A stretch of 64,000 nt of DNA from Clostridium kluyveri DSM 555 (GTDB lineage: Bacteria; Bacillota; Clostridia; Clostridiales; Clostridiaceae), in the NCBI RefSeq assembly GCF_000016505.1, contig NC_009706.1:2108001-2172000 (forward strand), given 5' to 3'. Below are positions 16,373-25,711 of the stretch, in pieces. Position 1 is the stretch's first letter; every line of letters starts with the position of its first letter. Below the pieces are notes generated by a model. The model ran no database searches. It worked only from the letters and a program-made list of their open reading frames with translations, and was not told where the DNA came from. The position numbers were made by a program, and so were the translations under genes.

Positions 16373-17953
16373 GGGGCTGTCGGCATTAGGGAACGTACCT
16401 AGGATTGTGTAAAACAAATCAAGGTACGTTATTTAAATGTATGGGTAGCTGGTAATAATGGTAATAATAAGTATGAAATATTACTAGAGAGGAGAAAAGA
16501 AAAATATGAATGTATTGGAAATAGCTGATATAGATTTAAAAAAAGAATTGAAAAAATGCAACAGCATGGAAGATTTAGTAGGAAAAAACGGGCTGATGCA
16601 AAGATTATTTGGAGGTATAATACAGCAATTCCTAGAGGCAGAAATGGAAGAACATCTTGGAAGAGAAAAATATGATAGGCTATCAGGAGAAGACAAAAAC
16701 TATAGAAATGGATATAGTTCTAAAAATATTAGAACTAGCTTTGGCGGCGTTAAGGTGGATGTGCCAAGGGATAGGAAAGCTGAATTTGAGCCTAAGATAG
16801 TGAAAAAATATGAAACAGTCTGCAATGAACTTGATGCAAGGATTATATGCTAGGGGAATGTCTGTAGATGATATCAAATCAGAAATAGATGAACTTTACG
16901 GAATAGATATATCTCCTTCAATGATATCTAAAATTACTGATAAAGTTATGGATACAGCCGCAGCATGGCAGAATAGATCCCTTGATGAGATCTATCCAAT
17001 AGTATATATGGACGCTATACATTTTAAAGTAAGAGAAGAACATAGAATCGTTAGTAAAGCTGCATATATATGTATGGCACTTGATGTAAAAGGACGTAAA
17101 GACATACTTGGTATATGGATTGGTGGAGCTGAAGGTGCAAAGTACTGGCTCTCTGTATGCAATGACCTTAAAAACAGGGGAGTTAAAGATATACTAATAG
17201 CATGTATGAATGGACTCAAAGGACTACCACAGGCCATAAAGGCAGTCTTCCCTGAAGTAAATATACAAAATTGTATAATACATCAGATAAGAAATTCTAT
17301 GAAGTATATACCTTCAAAAAATATTAAAGCTTTTATGAAGGATTTAAAAAATGTATACAAAGCAGTTAATGAGACAATGGCTGTGCAGGCACTTGAAGTA
17401 TTAGAAACTACATGGGGAGACAAATATCCTGTAGCTGTACAATTATGGAAGAATAACTGGGAAATCTATCCACTTATTTTGATTTTCCACCAGAAATAAG
17501 AAAAATAATATATACTACTAATGCTTTAGAAGGCTTCAACAGGCAGCTTAGGAAGTTCACTAAGGTAAGAACTGTATTTCCTACGGACGATTCCCTTATT
17601 AAAGCTCTTTATCTAGCCACAGAGCAAATAATGGTCAAATGGACATCGACATCTCCTAACTTGGCTAATACCCTGGCTCAACTGACTATAATGTTTCAAG
17701 ATAGAATTGAGTCCCATATATAAAGCCTGTACTATTTTGCATAAAAGTGAATAATAATATTATTATTGCAAACAATACTATTATTACAAAGCTACACTAT
17801 CTCATTATTTAGTTATTCCCTAAAAAATAAAAATTACTATAGAAACGTATCCCATAGTAATTTCCAATTAGCTTTTATCATTTCTATTCTATTTTACACA
17901 TACCTGTGTATGTTCTCTCGCATTAGCATTTTTTATGCTAATGCGACAGCCCC
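16373..17953 (+). mobile_element. IS256-family insertion sequence, copy 2 (dead)
   Basis: The terminal inverted repeats are GGGGCTGTCGGCATTAG on the left (16373-16389) and, reversed, GGGGCTGTCGCATTAG on the right (17938-17953). A hairpin AACGTACC/GGTACGTT lies inside the left end and a GCATTAGCAT/ATGCTAATGC hairpin inside the right end. It is about 1.58 kb, somewhat long for the family because of about 230 bases after the transposase. No clear target duplication is seen. The right end lies within the last codons of a YjfB-like gene. Confidence 0.78.
16506..17723 (+). pseudogene. IS256-family transposase with two frameshifts and a lost catalytic Asp
   Basis: Three frames together give a full mutator-type transposase. 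The first break, near 16840-16852, is restored if a second copy of the 8-base unit GGATTATA is added (then ARIIGLYARG reads through), which points to deletion of one tandem unit. The second, near 17461-17466, needs one extra A (NNWENLSTYF). The second catalytic Asp is Asn: CMNGLKG (AAT), against CVDGLNG in copy 1. The first Asp (MDAIHFK) and the Glu (TNALEGFN) remain. Confidence 0.85.
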
Positions 17954-18128
17954 TATCTATGTTATTATTTGTCAAATTAGGATCTGCTGAAATATTAGAC
18001 ATTATCTCAGTTATCTGCATTGCATTTTCTAATCCTTTATTAATAGTCATTTTCATAATTACTATTCCTACTATATCCTGCCAAAGCTTTGACTGATTCA
18101 TCACAATTGACATTTCCGCTATATCCAT
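17889..18128 (-). CDS. YjfB-like putative motility protein, C-terminus replaced by IS sequence
   Basis: The first 58 residues match the short YjfB/PF14070 family of putative motility proteins (MDIAEMSIVMNQSK, VIMKMTINKGLENAMQIT, DPNLTNNNID). That family normally ends within a few residues of this point. The frame then enters the right inverted repeat of IS256 copy 2 and adds about 20 IS-encoded residues before a stop at 17889. It follows the DUF8042 gene by 25 bases and probably shares its sigma-28 promoter. Whether the fusion still works is unknown; the lost tail is only a few residues. Confidence 0.72.
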   Translation of the reverse strand: MDIAEMSIVMNQSKLWQDIVGIVIMKMTINKGLENAMQITEIMSNISADPNLTNNNIDRGCRISIKNANAREHTQVCVK

Positions 18129-18153
18129 ATAAACACATACCTGATAACTATTT

Positions 18154-18501
18154 TTAATTCAACATGGACTGATTTACAGATTCTTCTATATTTTCAACTA
18201 TGGGAATCAACTCATACTGCAATAAATCCCCTATAAGTATGGTGTCCTGATTTTCCATAGCCTCCACTATTTCTTCCAATTTTTCATTCAAATCATCTAC
18301 TGATATTTTCTGTTTCAATACATCTTTTGATACTGCCAATGCCTGCGTCAGCCAGTTAAACCCTTCAGCAATAGCTGTTACAAGATTGAATCCTTTTTGT
18401 TCATCCCCACTTTGAAAGTACTCCGCAGCTTTCGCTATCCCAGATTTTAAATTTACTATATAATCACTTGCCGTTTTCAACAGTTCCGTTTTTTCACTCA
18501 T
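18154..18501 (-). CDS. Small acidic DUF8042-like protein next to maf
   Basis: A 115-residue acidic, helical protein with no signal or membrane segment. The motif GDLLQYELIPIVEN near the C-terminus and the AIAEGFNWLTQAL stretch are typical of a small family found beside flagellin-modification (Maf) genes in clostridia and bacilli. Function is unknown; a chaperone or adaptor role for the Maf enzyme is inference from neighbourhood only. The ribosome site CCGGAGGA precedes the ATG, and a sigma-28 promoter lies at 18536-18562. Confidence 0.65.
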   Translation of the reverse strand: MSEKTELLKTASDYIVNLKSGIAKAAEYFQSGDEQKGFNLVTAIAEGFNWLTQALAVSKDVLKQKISVDDLNEKLEEIVEAMENQDTILIGDLLQYELIPIVENIEESVNQSMLN

Positions 18502-18535
18502 GTTTTTTATTCCTCCGGTAAATTTACTATATTAT

Positions 18536-18562
18536 TTATCGTATAAAACAATTTATACTTTA
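18536..18562 (-). promoter_or_regulatory. Sigma-28 promoter for the DUF8042/yjfB pair
   Basis: On the minus strand TAAA, 15 bases, TACGATAA. It ends about 35 bases before the start codon and overlaps the last codon of the maf remnant upstream. Confidence 0.75.
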
Positions 18563-19615
18563 AATATTTTTATCTATCCATCGTGATAACTGCATATATT
18601 CAGTTCCAATTATATCTGCACCATGGCTGCAGTTTATAAATTTCACCTGTGGATTATGCTCTATTTCCCTTTCAATGGAATATTTAAAATTGAGATATTC
18701 AGATCGGGTATTTAAAAATTCACCATTTACACCTTTAACCTTTTTATACAATTTTGACTCATCCTGAACTCGATCTTCAATTCCATATATTTCGCTATAA
18801 GAACTAGTATGAGTCCTGTTATTCAAAAAAGCCAAGTCCTGCCCAACAAGTATTATTTCAACAGCACCACCTTTTACTGCTATATCAATGGTTGGAAGTG
18901 CGACCGTTTTTGCAGTATTTATTATTATTTCATCTGTTTGATTTCCATCATTATAAAAAATATATTTAGGCCCCATGTATTTTGAAACAGCCCATCTTGA
19001 GGCCGTACTTAAAAAGCACAGTGGCACATTGAAGTCTTCACAGCCCTTCAATTGGTTATATACTATTTCCTGACAGTCAATTATACATATCATATCTGGT
19101 ATTATTCCAGCATCTACAAGAGCTCTCAGGGCACTTCCTACACAAAATATTTTAACTTTTCCATTAATTTTTTTAAGCAAATCAATTTCACAATCAAGAG
19201 ATGGCCCTGTTGAAACTACAACGGCATCATCCTTAAAAGTATACTTTTTAAAAAATTCTTCCATTGAAAATGCATTCTGCTTAATATTATGTGTATAATT
19301 TTCAGACATTATATCTTTATATTTCTCAATTCCCTGCCTTGCCATTATAAAATTTTAAAATATAAATTCAACTTTATCATATTTGTTCGGCAATACTTTT
19401 AAACTTGGATTGTATATCATAATATTATCTATATTCTCTATCCCAGACATATTTTTCAAGGCATCAATTCCTATATAAAATCTGACTCTTTTATCTTTCA
19501 ATATACTTCTCAGCCTCCCTTTCAGGATAAAATCTGCTGTGAAGATATATGCTATCACCTTTAATACAGGTTTTCCATCCTTACTGTATTCCAATTGTAT
19601 AGTCCTATCTTGCAC
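18560..19615 (-). pseudogene. Second Maf-type flagellin glycosyltransferase gene, split and truncated
   Basis: The main part (18560-19345) is a 261-residue Maf/DUF115 core: VVVSTGPSLD, GIIPDMICIIDCQ and EIILVGQDLAFL, the Rossmann-like sugar-donor region. The upstream part (19355-19615) reads LEYSKDGKPVLKVIAYIF, like the N-terminal region of the family. The two share one frame and are separated only by a TAA at 19355-19357 and three further codons. Even joined (about 350 residues), it is much shorter than the 593-residue intact Maf at 36603. The second part has no good ribosome site, so I treat it as decaying. A shortened active core cannot be excluded. Confidence 0.65.
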
Positions 19616-19681
19616 AATATCACATCCTACTTCATAACTATCCTCAAATTAAATGCATTCTCCATATTCATTAACATAATT

Positions 19682-20698
19682 TTAAATTAATTTTTCACTT
19701 ACCAGAAGCTCTCTTACCTCTTCCTTTGTTATAGGAACTGAATCATATGAATTATAGCTTCCTATCCCAGCCTTTTCCCCTGTACTGTAATATTTACTTA
19801 ACTTATCTGCATAGGTATCTGATATAACAGCATACATACTTCCTAAATCATAAGCATTTTCAGATTCCTCATGAGTCATAAGCTCTTCAAATTTCCTCTC
19901 TCCTGCCCTTAAACCTATATTTTCTATTTGTATATTTTTAGGATCAATATCATACTTATTACAAACTTCTTCAATTACTATTTCCACCAAATCCAATAAT
20001 TTTATAACCGGCATTTTTAAAACAAATGCTTCACCGCCATGAGATTTTTCTGCAGTTTCCATTATTAAAGAGACCGACTGTGATAAAGTCATCATAAACC
20101 TAGTCATATTACTGTCAGTAACAGTTATATACCTTTTCTCCAATATCTGCTTCTTAAATAACGGTATAACTGAACCACGTGAACCCATAACATTTCCGAA
20201 TCTAACAGCTGAAAATCTTGTTTTAACTTTTCCCTTGCTAAAGTTAGCTGCCTGTACTAATTTTTCAGCTAAAAGCTTGGTAGCTCCATATGTATTTGTA
20301 GGATTTATGGCTTTATCGGAACTTGTAAAAAGCACAGAATCCACATTATTGTATATAGAAGCTTTTATAACATTTTCCATTCCCTGTACATTTGTCTTAA
20401 TAGCTTCTGTTGGGTTATATTCACAAGAGGGTACATGTTTCATGGCAGCCAGATTAAAGACTACATCTATATTATTCATTGCCCTTTCCACTCTTTCATA
20501 ATCCCTAACATCACCAATCAAATATCTGAATTTTGATATATGATCGAGTTCCTTTTGCATTATAAACTGCTTGTATTCATCCCTGCTAAAAATTCTTATT
20601 ACCCTAGGTTTTTGATAAAGTAATTTTTTTGCAAGTCCTCTTCCAATGGTGCCAGTACCACCTATTATAAGAATATTTTTATCTGTGTAATACCCCAT
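19682..20698 (-). CDS. CapD/PseB-like nucleotide-sugar 4,6-dehydratase
   Basis: A 338-residue soluble SDR of the FlaA1/PseB/CapD group. GGTGTIG is at residues 13-19, followed by SSDKAINPTNTYGATK with the Tyr-X3-Lys pair, and RFGNVMGSRGSVIPLF as in inverting UDP-GlcNAc 4,6-dehydratases. In the pseudaminate and legionaminate routes such an enzyme makes the 4-keto-6-deoxy intermediate. It is the only 4,6-dehydratase of this type in the island and could feed the NeuB-like synthase or the TPP enzyme. The ribosome site GGAAGTGA precedes the ATG. A gap of 423 bases separates it from the gene upstream. Confidence 0.85.
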   Translation of the reverse strand: MGYYTDKNILIIGGTGTIGRGLAKKLLYQKPRVIRIFSRDEYKQFIMQKELDHISKFRYLIGDVRDYERVERAMNNIDVVFNLAAMKHVPSCEYNPTEAIKTNVQGMENVIKASIYNNVDSVLFTSSDKAINPTNTYGATKLLAEKLVQAANFSKGKVKTRFSAVRFGNVMGSRGSVIPLFKKQILEKRYITVTDSNMTRFMMTLSQSVSLIMETAEKSHGGEAFVLKMPVIKLLDLVEIVIEEVCNKYDIDPKNIQIENIGLRAGERKFEELMTHEESENAYDLGSMYAVISDTYADKLSKYYSTGEKAGIGSYNSYDSVPITKEEVRELLVSEKLI

Positions 20699-21121
20699 TT
20701 AACTATCACTTCCTATATTATATAAATTACATCCTATCGTTATCAAATTAGATATTGATTTTTTCACCATATAATTACTCTATTTTCAGTATATACCTTG
20801 ACAAGATTCCATTGAGTTCTTTTTCCGCTCTTATTTACGACTGGGATAAACACCATAACTACCTCTTATATGTTTCTTCAATACTCTTCTATTCAATTAA
20901 GAGAAACAACAAAATTACAGACTATAGCTAATTCTTTTTCTAATTGTTCTATGACTTTATTTTTCAATAAATCTATTACTTATGTATTTTAAGCACCCAT
21001 ACTAAAGTTGCCCTTTATACAATTATTATTCGACAAACTACCCTTTTTACTGTTTTTCGTTTAATACAGACGAAACTTAAGACTTATTGCATTTAATCTT
21101 AAGCTTTATAAAAAATTACTA
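20699..21121. other. Non-coding gap within the glycosylation island
   Basis: A weak hairpin (CTTAAGA 21076-21082 with TCTTAAG 21097-21103) follows the epimerase gene and may end the long operon. Minus-strand fragments such as VIEQLEKELAIVCNFVV look like protein relics, but frames are short and broken. A CGATA box near 20735 lacks a TAAA at the right distance. The promoter of the dehydratase gene is presumably here. Confidence 0.4.
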
Positions 21122-22078
21122 TTATTCTTTTACTTCATCACAATACCAATCATAAAATTTCTTAATACCCTGTTTTATATTAACCATTGGATTATACCCA
21201 ATAAACTTTTTTGCCTTGCTTATATCAGCATAAGTAACAGGAACATCACCTTTTTGTATACGCACTCTATTAATAATAGCTTTTTTACCTACAATATTTT
21301 CTATGGTTTTTATCAAATCAAGAAGAGATATGGTTTGACTATTGCCAAAATTAAATACTTCAAATTTAAAATCTTTATCTATTAATGACACTATTCCATC
21401 TACAACATCATCTATATATGTATAGTCTCTTTTACTTGAGCCATCTCCAAACATATTTATAGATTTACCCTCATATATACTTTTTGTAAACATATGTATA
21501 GCCATTTCAGGCCTTTGCCTTGGTCCATATACAGTAAAGAATCTTAAACAAGCAATATTTATATCATGTAATCTCGTATATGTAGAACAAAATAATTCTG
21601 CAGCTCTTTTAGCCGCAGCATAAGGAGAAATTTGCAGTTCTACATTATCTTCTTCAGAAAATGGTATTTTATGGTTAATACCATAAACAGAGGATGAAGA
21701 GGCATTTATAAATTTCTTTACCCCTCTTTCAACACAAATTTGAAGTAAATTCACAGTTCCTTTAATATCCACATCTACATACTCTAGTGGATCTTTTAAT
21801 GAATTTCTCACCCCCGCCATAGCAGCCAGATGTATTACCAGTTCCACATTATTTTCATCAAATATATTATTTAATAAATCCTTATTAAGTATATCTCCCC
21901 TATATAAAGTATATTTATCGCTTTTTAAAGCTTTCTCAATATTTTTTTCTTTTATTTTAGGATTATAATAAGAATTAAAATTATCTAAATTTACTACTCT
22001 ATAATTTAAATCCAAGAGTTTATCACATATATTGGAACCAATAAATCCTGCTCCTCCTGTAACCAATATTATTTTCAT
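21122..22078 (-). CDS. UDP-glucuronate 4-epimerase-like enzyme
   Basis: A 318-residue extended SDR with GGAGFIG at residues 8-14, ASSSSVYG, the catalytic SPYAAAK, and RFFTVYGPRQRPEMA. This pattern is typical of UDP-glucuronate 4-epimerases that make UDP-galacturonate. Its start overlaps the stop of the UDP-glucose dehydrogenase gene by four bases (ATGA), so the two are translationally coupled and form the logical path UDP-glucose to UDP-glucuronate to UDP-galacturonate. It is the last gene of the unbroken run that starts at maf. Confidence 0.87.
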   Translation of the reverse strand: MKIILVTGGAGFIGSNICDKLLDLNYRVVNLDNFNSYYNPKIKEKNIEKALKSDKYTLYRGDILNKDLLNNIFDENNVELVIHLAAMAGVRNSLKDPLEYVDVDIKGTVNLLQICVERGVKKFINASSSSVYGINHKIPFSEEDNVELQISPYAAAKRAAELFCSTYTRLHDINIACLRFFTVYGPRQRPEMAIHMFTKSIYEGKSINMFGDGSSKRDYTYIDDVVDGIVSLIDKDFKFEVFNFGNSQTISLLDLIKTIENIVGKKAIINRVRIQKGDVPVTYADISKAKKFIGYNPMVNIKQGIKKFYDWYCDEVKE

Positions 22079-23409
22079 TTTCTTCCAACTCCTTCATATT
22101 CAAAACCAAGTTTCTTCATTTTTTCCGGTTCATAAACATTTCTAATATCCAAAAATAATAATCTTTTCATTTTATCTTTAATTCTACTTAAATTCATACT
22201 TCTAAATTGATTCCACTCCGTAGCTAAAATAACTGCCTCTGCATTTGTACAAGCTTCATATTCATCTCTACAATAGTTGATTTTAAGTTCTGGATAGAGT
22301 TTTTGGCAGTTAGTCATGGCCGCTGGATCATATACATTAACTTCTGCTCCCTCTTCAACCAATCTATTTCCAATATAAAGAGCTGGTGATTCCCTTAAAT
22401 CATCTGTTTCAGGTTTAAATGATAATCCTAAAAGTGCTATATTTACTCCTTTTAAATTACCACTAAATTTACATTTTATTTTACGAATCATTCTCTCTTT
22501 TTGATTTTCATTTACCTTTATAACTGTTTCTACAATACTGGATTTTGCTCCAAATTCTCGTGCCGTATAAGCTAGTGCCCTAGTATCTTTTGGAAAACAG
22601 CTGCCGCCATATCCGGGACCTGGATGTAAAAATTTTGAGCCAATTCTACCATCATGTCCCATGGCCTTAGCCACATGATGAACATCTGCACCAATTTTTT
22701 CACATATATTAGCCATTTCATTTATAAATGAGATTTTAACTGCCAAAAAAGCATTGGAAGCATATTTTATCATTTCTGCTGTTTCTAAATTAGTTATAAC
22801 AAAAGGAACACTTATAAGATATAAAACATTATATATCTGTTTCATTATATACTCTGCCCTTTTACTCTCAACACCTATAACCACTCTATCGGGGTGTGTG
22901 AAGTCTTTCACCGCAGCACCTTCTCTTAAAAACTCGGGATTGGACACTATATCAAAAATATCATCTGCTCCCCTTCTATCCAAAACTTCTTTTACCTTAG
23001 CTTTTACTTTTTTCCCTGTTCCCACAGGAACAGTACTCTTGTTTACGATAATTTTATACCCATTCATGTACTCAGCTACCTCTTCTACAGCCTTTAGTAC
23101 ATATCCCAAATCTGCCGAACCATCCTCTAGTGGAGGAGTACCCACTGCAATGAATATAACTTCTGAATTTTCAACAGCATATTTAAGATCATTTGTAAAA
23201 CTCAACCTTTCCATATTCACATTTTTCTTCACTATATCATAAAGTCCTGGCTCATATATGGGTATTTCTAATTTCTTTAATCTTTTTATTTTTTCCTCAT
23301 CTTTATCTAGGCATATAACATTCATGCCAAACTCTGAAAGACAGGCTCCACTAACTAACCCCACATATCCCGTTCCAATAACTGAAATACTATTATTAAA
23401 CTCAAACAT
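22075..23409 (-). CDS. ugd: UDP-glucose 6-dehydrogenase
   Basis: A 444-residue enzyme that oxidises UDP-glucose to UDP-glucuronate with NAD. The N-terminal dinucleotide motif is GTGYVGL (12-18), NKSTVPVGTG lies in the centre, and the active-site Cys is in GPGYGGSCFPKDT near residue 260. Length is normal for the TuaD/Ugd family and all hallmarks are present. It is coupled to the epimerase downstream, and 19 bases separate it from the GH57-like gene upstream. Confidence 0.93.
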   Translation of the reverse strand: MFEFNNSISVIGTGYVGLVSGACLSEFGMNVICLDKDEEKIKRLKKLEIPIYEPGLYDIVKKNVNMERLSFTNDLKYAVENSEVIFIAVGTPPLEDGSADLGYVLKAVEEVAEYMNGYKIIVNKSTVPVGTGKKVKAKVKEVLDRRGADDIFDIVSNPEFLREGAAVKDFTHPDRVVIGVESKRAEYIMKQIYNVLYLISVPFVITNLETAEMIKYASNAFLAVKISFINEMANICEKIGADVHHVAKAMGHDGRIGSKFLHPGPGYGGSCFPKDTRALAYTAREFGAKSSIVETVIKVNENQKERMIRKIKCKFSGNLKGVNIALLGLSFKPETDDLRESPALYIGNRLVEEGAEVNVYDPAAMTNCQKLYPELKINYCRDEYEACTNAEAVILATEWNQFRSMNLSRIKDKMKRLLFLDIRNVYEPEKMKKLGFEYEGVGRK

Positions 23410-23428
23410 TTAGCTCACCTTCTACATT

Positions 23429-25672
23429 TTAGATAAAAAATATTTCATTGTTAAATATATTTGTTTCCTTACAACCTATAGACATTTTAAATTTTCCATG
23501 TCCTCTCCAAAATATACTCCCCGTATCATCAGTTTCACTTAAAGAATGATATATCCTCAGCATATACTTCTCATCTATTTCCCTATATTCAATCATAGGA
23601 ACAGTATACAATAAAGAATTATCTCTTTGTATTACAATTTTTTTATCATTATCCTCCAAAATTAGCTTTTCCTCCGTAGCTCCTATGCACCCATTGGCAG
23701 ATACATTTAAACTTACCATATCTGTTTGATTGAAATTTTTATCTTTTAATTTATATTCTTCTATGCTGCCACCATTATTTGTCTTATATTTTAAGGTATT
23801 TATATCAAAAAATTCTGGATTAAAGGTCAATATGCCTGTCCTAAAAAATATTGGACAAATATCTTTAAATCTAAAATTATATTCTATATCTACCCTACTT
23901 TCATTCATATATATATAATATATTTTCCAAAGTTCCCCAAACTCCCCAGTTATCTTGGATTTTACAGGTATTCTTATATTAAAGTTCTCCTCTTTATCTG
24001 GATATATTATGCTGCTTTTATCTAAATCCGTTATCTGTCTTAGAGAATTCTGCCTTAAAATAGTATGTCCTGAAAAATAATCTGGTGAATACCTTATGTC
24101 ATCATAATATCCATGCTCAATATGACCTAAGACACTGTTTTTGCTTACATCTTTTAATACTAAATTTTCAACGGTACCCTTTTTTGTTTTTGAAAATTCT
24201 ATTTTTACACTTTTAGTTTCTATTATGTTATCTTTTATACTCCAGTTGTTATAATTATAATAGAGGTAATTTTTGAATTCACCATAAATATTTTGTCCTG
24301 GTTTTAATTCAGGTAGTTCCATTACAATACTACATTGTCTTATACTACCTTCTCTATAGTATTCCACATTTTCAAATTGGAAATTAACAGGATTGCCATT
24401 TAAAAATAATTTATGTTTTTCTTCAAATACCTCTCCCTGCTTAAATTTAACATTACATTCATATATAAATCCCGCCTCTACAACAGAACTCCTGGTATTT
24501 ATTAATTCAAAAGCATAAGCTTTTTTATGAGAGTTCTTTATATCCATTAATTCTCTTTCTATCATGGCCTCTGTCTTACCAATAAGAGAATAATATTCGG
24601 TAAACTTTGATTCTGTGGTCTTAGTTCTATAGTCCGAACCATACAGTAAGGATAAATTTCCCCAAAGTTCATCATTATCTTTATTAAATTTACCTAAAAA
24701 ATTTAAATTTTCATATATTCTATTGCATTCAGTATTCATTTTAGTATTTTTAAGTCCACTTACAGCCCATCTTACTGCATTATATTTAGGCTGCTTTTTA
24801 CATACTAAGGGGTACTCTGGTGTAGATATACTTATAAATTTACCTGAATTAATTTCTTCTGCCGCATCTTTTGGAAGTATAAATTCAAATTTATCGTGGT
24901 TATTTAAAAACTTAAATATTTTTTTGATTCTATCTATTTCTACAGATGCTTTTGGGTTATAAAACCAGTCATAATTTCCAGGTTTGTAATCAAATATTTC
25001 TAAATCAGAGCCGTACATACATAAAATTCTCTCTTCTTTTTCATTAAACTGGGCATTTAAATATCTTAAATACTCCTCCATAGTAATCTGCCCAAAAGCA
25101 TAACGTTGAAACTTCTGAAAAGCAATAGAATTGTTCCAAAGCAAATTTAATTCTCCACGAGATGTTTTTATTTTATGAGATTTATATTTAAACTCTTTGG
25201 GATATGTATTGAATAAATTTGAATTATCATAATCCATAATTAAATTTCTATATCCATTAATACAATAAGCTTCTGCTATACCATCTGAATAACACTGTTC
25301 ATTTACATAGGAAGTTGAAGGTACTTCTCCTAATATGTCTTTATATACTCTATTTCCCATTTCTAAATTTTTTATATTAACTTTTTGAGGAATTAAAGGA
25401 AATATAGCCTGTGACACACCTGAACCCAGTATCTCACATCTTCCTTTATTATATAGTTCCTTTAATTTTTCTATAAATGTATAATCTATTTCTTTAATCT
25501 TTTTAAGAGTATAAGCTGTAAGCTCTATACCAAATTTTATATTATGAAATTCTTCTAGTATACTTATAATAGGCCAGTAGCATCTATCAATAGCAAGTGC
25601 ATATTGTTCTTCCGGAATAGAAGAAAAGGCTAAATTTAAATGGAATGCTGTATACAATTTTAATTTTTTCAT
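23429..25672 (-). CDS. Glycoside hydrolase family 57-like protein
   Basis: A 747-residue cytosolic protein without a signal peptide. The N-terminus (YTAFHLNLAFSSIPEEQY) and GIELTAYTL fit the GH57 (beta/alpha)7 barrel; EQCYSDGIAEAY and CMYGSDLEIFDYK lie where the catalytic Glu and Asp regions are expected. The C-terminal 350 residues are a beta-rich accessory region. GH57 includes alpha-amylases, 4-alpha-glucanotransferases and branching enzymes. Its place between ugd and the ATP-grasp gene suggests it acts on a cytoplasmic glycan or glycoside precursor, but the substrate is unknown. Confidence 0.65.
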   Translation of the reverse strand: MKKLKLYTAFHLNLAFSSIPEEQYALAIDRCYWPIISILEEFHNIKFGIELTAYTLKKIKEIDYTFIEKLKELYNKGRCEILGSGVSQAIFPLIPQKVNIKNLEMGNRVYKDILGEVPSTSYVNEQCYSDGIAEAYCINGYRNLIMDYDNSNLFNTYPKEFKYKSHKIKTSRGELNLLWNNSIAFQKFQRYAFGQITMEEYLRYLNAQFNEKEERILCMYGSDLEIFDYKPGNYDWFYNPKASVEIDRIKKIFKFLNNHDKFEFILPKDAAEEINSGKFISISTPEYPLVCKKQPKYNAVRWAVSGLKNTKMNTECNRIYENLNFLGKFNKDNDELWGNLSLLYGSDYRTKTTESKFTEYYSLIGKTEAMIERELMDIKNSHKKAYAFELINTRSSVVEAGFIYECNVKFKQGEVFEEKHKLFLNGNPVNFQFENVEYYREGSIRQCSIVMELPELKPGQNIYGEFKNYLYYNYNNWSIKDNIIETKSVKIEFSKTKKGTVENLVLKDVSKNSVLGHIEHGYYDDIRYSPDYFSGHTILRQNSLRQITDLDKSSIIYPDKEENFNIRIPVKSKITGEFGELWKIYYIYMNESRVDIEYNFRFKDICPIFFRTGILTFNPEFFDINTLKYKTNNGGSIEEYKLKDKNFNQTDMVSLNVSANGCIGATEEKLILEDNDKKIVIQRDNSLLYTVPMIEYREIDEKYMLRIYHSLSETDDTGSIFWRGHGKFKMSIGCKETNIFNNEIFFI

Positions 25673-25711
25673 GTTTATCTCTCCTAAAGAATAAAATTGA
25701 TGTACTTAAAA

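Noticed and set aside
20720-20745. A sixth sigma-28-like box (AACGATAG) before the CapD/PseB-like gene
   Set aside because: No TAAA lies 14-16 bases upstream and the CGATAA end is not kept.
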